From contig NZ_LNQV01000041.1 in assembly GCF_001515305.1 (NCBI RefSeq), forward strand, positions 1 through 38,453: 38,453 nucleotides of DNA, in the 5' to 3' direction. Positions 33,139 through 38,453 of the stretch are shown piece by piece. Both the position numbers and the translations under genes were made by a program. Every line of letters begins with the position of its first letter. The first letter of the stretch is position 1. Under the pieces are notes generated by a model. That model was given only the letters and a program-made list of their open reading frames with translations. It ran no database searches and was not told where the DNA came from. This stretch comes from Aquitalea pelogenes (lineage in GTDB: Bacteria > Pseudomonadota > Gammaproteobacteria > Burkholderiales > Chromobacteriaceae).

Positions 33139-36100
33139 ATGTCAAAAAAATATCGATGCCCGCGACATCTTCGTATCATCAATGGCCAAGAACAGACACA
33201 GATAGTCGATGAAGCCGAGCTGCTTATGATGACCGGACCGAAGGTCATACTCGGTGAACCTGGTATGGGCAAAAGCGAGCTTATCAACGAAATTGGACGG
33301 CAACTCGGTGTTCTGCCGGTAACCGCGGTTCGCTTCATGCTTAGCAGAAATCCCGTCGGGTTTGTTGTTGCCAACAAGCCGCTGCTAATCGATGGGCTGG
33401 ATGAGGCAATAGCACGACGCGAGGGAGATGCAGTTGACATGATTCTTGCGCAACTAGAGGAGGTAGGAACCTCCAATTTCATCCTATCGTGCCGTTCTCG
33501 CGAATGGCAGTCGCGCAACGTTACCAACCTTCGCCAAATTTTAGGGGCTGAACCTGCCATCTATTCACTCGAGGCCCTAAGCAGAAATGAAGCAAATGCA
33601 TTCTTGATGCAGTGTTACGCGAAGGCGGACTCGGAACACGTGCTCAGTCATCTCGAAGAACACGGTATCGCAGACCTATACAGCAACCCGCTAACCCTCG
33701 GATTAATGGGGCAGGTTGCTGAGCACGATGCAAAGTTACCGTCAACTCGCGCCGCACTTTTCGAGCGCGTCTGTACATTAATTTGGCCGGAGCATGATCC
33801 CGATCGGCAGGATTCTGGCCTTGGAAAAATTACTGAGGACCAAGCACTCTCAGCCGCTGGTGCCCTCATGGCCGGATTGCTGTTTGCCGGCGCGGATGCA
33901 GTGAGCCTTGCTGGCCCGGGGCAAATCCAGGACGGAGATGTTCGCCTCTCCGACCTTTCGACCCTTCCCGGAGCTAACGCGGCGCGAGCGATATTTTCAT
34001 CGAAGCTATTTCACAGTGTCGGTATAGGTCGCGCGAAGCCGATTCACCGCGTTATCGCCGAATTCTTAGGGGCTCGCTGGCTTGCGCACCAAGCGACGAC
34101 CACGCGCACGCAGCGGCGCTTGCTGGCTCAGCTACACGGTAGCGGTGCAGTTCCTGCAAGCTTGCGTGGCCTGCATGCATGGCTCGCATTCCATTGCTTG
34201 AAAATGGCAAAGAGTATAATTGCCGCCGATCCATTCGGTGTTTTGCGCTACGGGGAGACGGCTAGCCTGACCGCAGAGCAGGCAGATTGTATGTTCGATG
34301 CACTTCAGGTTCTTGCCGAAGTCGATCCTTATTTTCGTGCTCAGGACTGGGACAACCATACTGCTTCCGGCCTGATGATTCCCAGTCTGCGAACTAAGAT
34401 TGAGATGATCATCTCATGCGGCTCGGGCAACTCGCACTTGCGCTCACTGTTGATTGAGGGGCTCAAAGGCACGTCACTTGCAGGTGATCTCGCGGAGATG
34501 CTGGTCATAGTGATGCTCTCCGAAGAACGTTCCTATCATGAGCGCGAGGCTGCTGCCGAGGCACTAATGCCTCATCGCAACCATGCATGGTTCCAAGAGA
34601 TAATTTCCAAATTGCACGATCAAGGCACCGAGGACTCCACGCGCCTCGCACACAGCTTGATTACTCAGATAGATTGCGACGTATCGGATGATCTTCTCGT
34701 AGCGACATTGCTTGCCGAGATGGGAGTCACGATTTGCCCATTACCTTATGTCAAGAAACACCGGGTCCATACTCTTCGATATTACGGACTCATAATTGCG
34801 ACCCTGCCAAAGGATAGGTTAGTCAACGTACTCAACCTTCTTTCCGATCATGCACAATTCGTTAAACATGCCGAAAGACGTGCTGCAAATGATCTTGAAA
34901 AACTCGTATCTACGCTTATCGTCCGTGCCATCGACGAAGAAGTTGTTCTGCCTGCGGATGCAATGCTTTTGTGGAACTGGCTCGGGGTACTTCAGTCTGC
35001 AACTTATTCTCCACGGAATGAGTTGCAGGCACTTTATACCAAGTTAGATACACATGATGACCTGCGTCATGCAGTTCAAGAGCATGTGATTTACAAGATA
35101 TGTCTTCGGCCCTCTATTTACTTGATGGAATTCGATCTCCAACGGCGCATGGTGGGGCTTTCGAGCCGCCCTAGAGATGTTATTTGGTTCCTTGAACGGC
35201 TAGCAGGTGCTAATAATAAAGCCACTACTCAGCGAAATGAATGGTGCGATCTTATGAGGTTGGGAATAAGGCACGATGGCTTTGATCCCGAACTACGCGC
35301 AGCAAGCCTCAAATTCCAAGCGGGTGATCAACAGCTTGAGGCTTTTGTGCACAAGCTTGAAAATCCCAAGAAGCCTGCATGGAAATACCGAGAAGAACGC
35401 TTGACTGCGAAGCGTGAAAGGAAAAGACGTGTTGCTAACGAGATAGCTCGTCGTCAATATACTGCAAGAAAATCAGCCCTTCGAGCGGGTGAGCTCTGGG
35501 ACATCATTTATCCTGCAAAAGCCTATCTTGGCTTGCTGCCTGAACTAACCCTCGAACGACCACCTAGCGATAGAATTGCCGAATGGCTTGGTGACGAACT
35601 TGCAGCTTACTCAATGGCCGGCTTCGAGGCCGTTCTTCATCGTAACGATATTCCATCATCCATTGAGGTCTCCAGGGGCTTTGCAGAAGGTAAAACCTAT
35701 TCCTATGGCTACGCGATCATGGCCGGTTTGTGGTCACGACTGCGTTCTAGCTCAGATTTCTCAAACATCTCTGCTGATGTCTTAAAAACTGGGCTGTTGT
35801 TATGCCATAACGATCGTGGCTTGAGTAACGATAGTGATCTGCCGATGCTTTGTGAAGCACTCGAGCAGAAGCTCATTTTGACAACCAAGGACCGGGAGGA
35901 TTTCGCGCGACTATGGGTAGAACCTTCGCTTGCCACCAAAGCTTTAAATCCCTCAGGCCTTTATAAGCTGGCACATGACGAGCATTGGCAAGAAACCGGG
36001 AGCGTACTTGCCCCAGAATGGCTAATGACATTTCCTGATTTACCAGAGCATATCGAACTCGAGTTAGTCGATTGCATCGCTAATTCGGGATTACTCACAT

Positions 36101-37170
36101 CTTTGGTTTCGATCGCCGCAACACGCGATAGCATGGTTTTTCGCAACGAAGAGAGCTTGTTTACCTGGCTTGCGATTGATGTATTGGTACGTTTCGATAA
36201 GGTGCTACCTGACATCGCAGGTATAGGTACCGAGCATCCAGATTTCATTTGGTACCTGCGAAACCGCTTTCAGCTACGGCGCCATGGTGCACTATTTCCG
36301 GTCAGTATCGCGCAGGCGAAGTGGATTATTTCCGAGTTTAGAGCTGCGTGGCCATATGCAATTCTGGAAGGCAGTGGCTCTGGCGATACGAATCCATATG
36401 ATGCAACTGACTTCCTCCTCGCCATGATCAGCCGCATCGCCAACAATACCTGTGAAGAAGCATGTGAAGCGATGCACGAGCTCATCTTCCAACCGGCCGA
36501 CAGCTATAGCGCATTGATTCGACATATGGCTGCGGAGCAACGTCAAAAACGTGTAGAAGAAAATCTCGAGCCATTACTCCCCCAAGACCTGGGACACCTG
36601 CTAGCCGAGGGACCTCCGTCAAATGCAAACGATCTCAAGTCTCTCGTGCTTGAAGAGCTTACGGTCGCGCAGAAAATTTTGATCGGTGACGATGTCGATC
36701 AGGTGCGTGATTTCTGGAATGATTCTGGAGTGCCCCATGATGAAAATCGCTGCCGCGACCGGCTAGCGGCGATGATCGGCCCCGAACTGATGCGTTATAA
36801 CATCCAGCGTATCACCGAGGCTGATATGCCTAAAACTAAGCGCGCGGATCTCGCCTTTGCTTGCGGGCAACTTCAGCTACCGATGGAAGTTAAGGGACAG
36901 TGGCACACTGAAGTCTGGCAGGCTGCTACCGATCAACTCGATCTTAAATATCTTATTGACTGGCGCTCAGAGCAACGTGGCATCTATTGCGTATTTTGGT
37001 GTGGGGACCTGCCCTCCACATCGGGAAGGCGGTTGCAGGCTCCACCGCAGGGTCTTGAAGCTCCAAAGTCAGCAGACGAGATGTGCAAAATGCTAATTGA
37101 ACGTATCCCTGAAGCTCGACGCGCGCTGATTGATGTCATTGTGATTGATCTTACTGCCGGAAAACCCTAA
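33139..37170 (+). CDS. STAND/NACHT-like NTPase with C-terminal PD-(D/E)xK nuclease domain, putative anti-phage defence protein
   Basis: A 1343-residue protein in one frame. The N-terminus is a P-loop NTPase: Walker A GEPGMGKSE (39-47), Walker B with the NACHT-style extra acidic residues PLLIDGLDEA (81-90), a sensor-like strand ILSCRSREW (115-123), and a winged-helix-like element ending HRVIAEFLGARWLA. The middle (about 350-1150) is helix-rich without a motif I recognise, plausibly a repeat-type sensor. The C-terminus looks like a restriction-endonuclease fold: RADLAF (Asp1237), then LPMEVKGQW (Glu1250, Lys1252), followed by DQLDLKYLIDW and GIYCVFW. GC content is clearly lower than in the neighbours, with many ATA, TTA and AGA codons, indicating transfer. 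It stands alone next to prophage-like sequence. The reading is an NTP-dependent sensor that unleashes a nuclease. It is not a recognised Avs protein, where the effector is N-terminal. AAGG precedes the ATG at 33139. Confidence 0.8.
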   Translation: MSKKYRCPRHLRIINGQEQTQIVDEAELLMMTGPKVILGEPGMGKSELINEIGRQLGVLPVTAVRFMLSRNPVGFVVANKPLLIDGLDEAIARREGDAVDMILAQLEEVGTSNFILSCRSREWQSRNVTNLRQILGAEPAIYSLEALSRNEANAFLMQCYAKADSEHVLSHLEEHGIADLYSNPLTLGLMGQVAEHDAKLPSTRAALFERVCTLIWPEHDPDRQDSGLGKITEDQALSAAGALMAGLLFAGADAVSLAGPGQIQDGDVRLSDLSTLPGANAARAIFSSKLFHSVGIGRAKPIHRVIAEFLGARWLAHQATTTRTQRRLLAQLHGSGAVPASLRGLHAWLAFHCLKMAKSIIAADPFGVLRYGETASLTAEQADCMFDALQVLAEVDPYFRAQDWDNHTASGLMIPSLRTKIEMIISCGSGNSHLRSLLIEGLKGTSLAGDLAEMLVIVMLSEERSYHEREAAAEALMPHRNHAWFQEIISKLHDQGTEDSTRLAHSLITQIDCDVSDDLLVATLLAEMGVTICPLPYVKKHRVHTLRYYGLIIATLPKDRLVNVLNLLSDHAQFVKHAERRAANDLEKLVSTLIVRAIDEEVVLPADAMLLWNWLGVLQSATYSPRNELQALYTKLDTHDDLRHAVQEHVIYKICLRPSIYLMEFDLQRRMVGLSSRPRDVIWFLERLAGANNKATTQRNEWCDLMRLGIRHDGFDPELRAASLKFQAGDQQLEAFVHKLENPKKPAWKYREERLTAKRERKRRVANEIARRQYTARKSALRAGELWDIIYPAKAYLGLLPELTLERPPSDRIAEWLGDELAAYSMAGFEAVLHRNDIPSSIEVSRGFAEGKTYSYGYAIMAGLWSRLRSSSDFSNISADVLKTGLLLCHNDRGLSNDSDLPMLCEALEQKLILTTKDREDFARLWVEPSLATKALNPSGLYKLAHDEHWQETGSVLAPEWLMTFPDLPEHIELELVDCIANSGLLTSLVSIAATRDSMVFRNEESLFTWLAIDVLVRFDKVLPDIAGIGTEHPDFIWYLRNRFQLRRHGALFPVSIAQAKWIISEFRAAWPYAILEGSGSGDTNPYDATDFLLAMISRIANNTCEEACEAMHELIFQPADSYSALIRHMAAEQRQKRVEENLEPLLPQDLGHLLAEGPPSNANDLKSLVLEELTVAQKILIGDDVDQVRDFWNDSGVPHDENRCRDRLAAMIGPELMRYNIQRITEADMPKTKRADLAFACGQLQLPMEVKGQWHTEVWQAATDQLDLKYLIDWRSEQRGIYCVFWCGDLPSTSGRRLQAPPQGLEAPKSADEMCKMLIERIPEARRALIDVIVIDLTAGKP

Positions 37171-37602
37171 TCATGCCCAGGATCGAGCCGACAGGGAATT
37201 ATCGGTCGAGCGCCAAGCCAAAGGTCTATTCAGTGTCGATGGGCTGGGAGCGACTGCCTGTTGCCAATTCTTGGATGGAGTCGCCAACGTAACCTCCACG
37301 TTGCCACCTCGCTTGGAAACCTCATCAGGTAGAATTGGATCGTTCAGCAAGCGTTTCTGTGGGTTGAAATCGGACATTAAGCAAAGGTGGAAGGCAATGT
37401 CTGGTTACTAAATAAGAACGGCCCTTCCAGCTTACCGACTGAGTGACCGCTAAGGACGAATTGAAGACATTTGTCAGCAACAAGTTTTCGATTCGGCCTT
37501 TATGGCTTCGTATTGAATAGCAAAGCCCATTATCAAACCCAAGCGCCATTTGTTTCCACCGTACCGACGCCACCCCTGGCCCCGTCAAGCATGCCGACGG
37601 AT
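37171..37602. other. Intergenic region after the STAND-nuclease gene, no convincing gene
   Basis: Short frames exist on both strands (for example minus strand 37171-37377, 68 codons) but show no recognisable domain. Composition stays lower in GC until about 37540. A decayed gene or element end is possible. Confidence 0.4.
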
Positions 37603-37823
37603 GGCCGGGGCGAGGTTTTAAGCGCCTGCAATGTCTGAGCGATTTGACGTTAGCAAATCGCGAGTTCAGGCGCGCCTCGCCCCGGTCGGGGCCTGTCGGG
37701 CAGCCGCAGGCCATGCTTGCTGGGGTGGCCTTGGAGGTGAAGGAGGGCTTGGCCAGGCAAGCCCTCTTTCCCGTCCGCCGCGCGGAAGCGGCAAGACAAG
37801 AAATCATCCGCGCAGCGGATTTC
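37603..37823. other. Large nested multi-hairpin element, possible structured RNA or mobile-element site
   Basis: The first structure is three nested perfect or near-perfect stems. GGCCGGGGCGAGG (37603-37615) pairs with CCTCGCCCCGGTC (37675-37687), with one G-T wobble. GCGCCTG (37622-37628) pairs with CAGGCGC (37667-37673). GCGATTTG (37639-37646) pairs with CAAATCGC (37654-37661) around a 7-base loop. Then GGCCTG/CAGGCC (37690-37695 and 37707-37712, with inner CGG/CCG), GAGGGCTT/AAGCCCTC (37743-37750 and 37759-37766) and ATCCGC/GCGGAT (37806-37811 and 37815-37820). The total is about 220 bp with 28 paired positions in the first fold alone. No protein motif explains it. The strand is undetermined. 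Confidence 0.65.
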
Positions 37824-37873
37824 TGCAGTCCGAACAAATGGTTTTTTGTTGTGTGCCGGGATGGTCCGCATGA

Positions 37874-37915
37874 CGGCGGAACGCCCCGGTAAGACTGGGG
37901 CTTCCGCCCTACGCG
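37874..37915. repeat. Palindromic intergenic repeat, type A copy 2
   Basis: CGGCGGAACGCCCC, loop GGTAAGACT, GGGGCTTCCGCCCTACG. It is nearly identical to 29579-29620. The dyad GGCGGAA-GCCCC / GGGGC-TTCCGCC is more perfect here. It marks the return of high-GC sequence after the accessory segment. Bases 37916-38103 show no gene. Confidence 0.75.
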
Positions 37916-38103
37916 CTGGCCAAATAACGTCGCCAAGCAAACAAGCATCCCGTCCACCGTTGCGGATACCAGCCTCTTACCTGCACATCTTGCCAGTGTT
38001 TCCCCGTCCCTCTACCCTTGCCGTCCCCGGTGGTGCTGATTAGCCTTGTCCCGTTGCGTTTTCAAGCGCATCCAGGTTTGGCGACCTGATGAGAGTTACC
38101 GGG

Positions 38104-38127
38104 AAAGCCGTGTCAAAGCGGCTTTTT
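38104..38127 (+). terminator. Rho-independent terminator before the C4-like RNA
   Basis: AAAGCCG (38104-38110) pairs with CGGCTTT (38119-38125) across an 8-base loop and runs into TTTTT. As I recall, prophage C4/icd-type loci often have such a terminator just upstream. What transcript it ends is not clear in this window. Confidence 0.7.
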
Positions 38128-38150
38128 CTGCTTGCGTCTGCACCCTTCAA

Positions 38151-38233
38151 TGGCAGGCCAGGTGGGGAGACCTATACGGTCTGCCGGTTCTGTGGTGACT
38201 CTCCCGGTTCGCCAACCCCGCTTTGGCCTGCCA
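38151..38233 (+). ncRNA. C4-antisense-RNA-like structured RNA (P1/P7/P4 prophage type)
   Basis: The closing stem TGGCAGGCCA (38151-38160) pairs perfectly with TGGCCTGCCA (38224-38233). Inside lie AGACC/GGTCT with a TATAC loop, CTGCCGGTT, and GGTT/AACC closing CGCC. This arrangement, with the GGTGGGGAGACC and CGGTTCGCCAACCCCG landmarks, resembles the C4 antisense RNA of phages P1/P7 and many prophages, which silences the icd-ant operon. A BRO-N/antirepressor-like gene starts 54 bp downstream, as expected. The identification is from memory of the fold; no covariance model was run. Confidence 0.65.
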
Positions 38234-38287
38234 CCCGCCTTCAAACAAGCGCGTGGCAGCCTTCATCCTGCAACGGAGGGCAGCACC

Positions 38288-38453
38288 ATGACGCATCCCG
38301 ACCCCATCATCCCCCAGCCACCACCCCTGACACTCTGCTACCTCGGCAAATCCGTCCGCGTAGTGCAACACCACGGCCATTACTGCCTGCTGGCCGACGA
38401 CATCCTGCAACTGTTCGGCCCGCGCCTGCGCCGCAGCCTGCAACAACAACTCC
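38288..38453 (+). CDS. Phage antirepressor / BRO-N-like protein, N-terminal part
   Basis: The gene starts at 38288 (strong GGAGGG ribosome site) and runs off the right edge after 55 codons. After a proline-rich leader (PDPIIPQPPP), the sequence LTLCYLGKSVRVVQHHGHY and LLADDILQLFG has the spacing of the BRO-N/Ant fold: strand, x-VRVV, turn, then a helix with A-D-D/V-x-x-x-LG. BRO-N proteins are phage-encoded DNA-binding antirepressors. Position behind a C4-like RNA supports this, as in P1 where c4 controls ant. Only the first third is visible, so an unrelated phage protein cannot be excluded. Confidence 0.5.
   Translation, partial: MTHPDPIIPQPPPLTLCYLGKSVRVVQHHGHYCLLADDILQLFGPRLRRSLQQQL

Noticed and set aside
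33139-37170. Classical Avs (AVAST) protein
   Set aside because: Avs proteins have an N-terminal effector, a central STAND domain and a C-terminal TPR-type sensor. Here the NTPase begins at residue 39 and the nuclease-like motif is at the C-terminus.
37325-37957. Minus-strand frame of 210 codons across the multi-hairpin element
   Set aside because: The translation is Arg/Pro/Cys-rich without a domain, and it reads straight through perfect nested palindromes, which are better explained as DNA/RNA structure. I keep some doubt.
1-38453. tRNA or rRNA genes and complete insertion sequences
   Set aside because: I looked for T-loop-like GGTTCRA patterns with acceptor stems, rRNA landmarks and transposase motifs and found none convincing. 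The GGTTCGCC in the C4-like RNA belongs to that fold.

Overview
The window is GC-rich (roughly 60 % or more by eye) chromosomal DNA of a Gram-negative betaproteobacterium. A trimeric-type porin, an Acr3-type arsenic operon, a gentisate operon and a Fap amyloid locus together suggest Chromobacteriaceae/Neisseriales (an Aquitalea- or Chromobacterium-like genus). That placement is an inference from protein style; there is no rRNA marker. I found no tRNA, rRNA, CRISPR array or complete insertion sequence.

Layout. (1) 1-742: the 3' part of an FAD amine/amino-acid oxidoreductase gene carrying an internal tandem duplication of about 155 bp. (2) 1024-2649: a chemoreceptor. (3) 3042-5486: a zinc-homeostasis locus in which a DUF1826 gene and a CobW GTPase gene diverge, over two Zur-like boxes, from a truncated znuA. 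(4) 5534-13072: a 3-hydroxybenzoate/gentisate catabolic operon (dioxygenase, 3-hydroxybenzoate 6-hydroxylase, maleylpyruvate isomerase, fumarylpyruvate hydrolase, MFS transporter, then a porin) with a divergent LysR regulator. (5) 13176-15054: arsR-arsC-acr3. (6) 15236-20458: a ureide operon (GntR regulator, polar-amino-acid-type ABC transporter, allantoicase, ureidoglycolate lyase). (7) 21050-27314: a functional amyloid (Fap) locus. fapA-like/B/C/D/E lie on the plus strand behind a sigma-54 promoter; facing them on the minus strand are the outer-membrane exporter fapF and a VpsR-like sigma-54 activator, each interrupted by a 1-bp frameshift. (8) 27602-32788: an ABC-F ATPase, a SnoaL-like protein, a LysR regulator, a zinc alcohol dehydrogenase and an Lrp/AsnC regulator, with palindromic intergenic repeats between them. 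(9) 33000-38453: a compositionally different accessory segment.

The accessory segment holds one 1343-residue gene with an N-terminal STAND/NACHT-like NTPase, a long middle region and a C-terminal PD-(D/E)xK nuclease-like domain. It is followed by about 1.1 kb without a convincing gene. That stretch contains a large nested multi-hairpin element, a terminator, a C4-antisense-RNA-like fold and the start of a phage antirepressor (BRO-N)-like gene. The arrangement looks like the edge of a prophage or satellite element carrying an anti-phage defence gene. The STAND-nuclease and the multi-hairpin element are the best candidates for something undescribed.

Four places show single-base indels relative to the expected frame (about 101, 24724, 26133 and, less certainly, 27713). 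The last three are each consistent with loss of one C on the plus strand. Read accuracy at these points decides whether the affected genes are intact.
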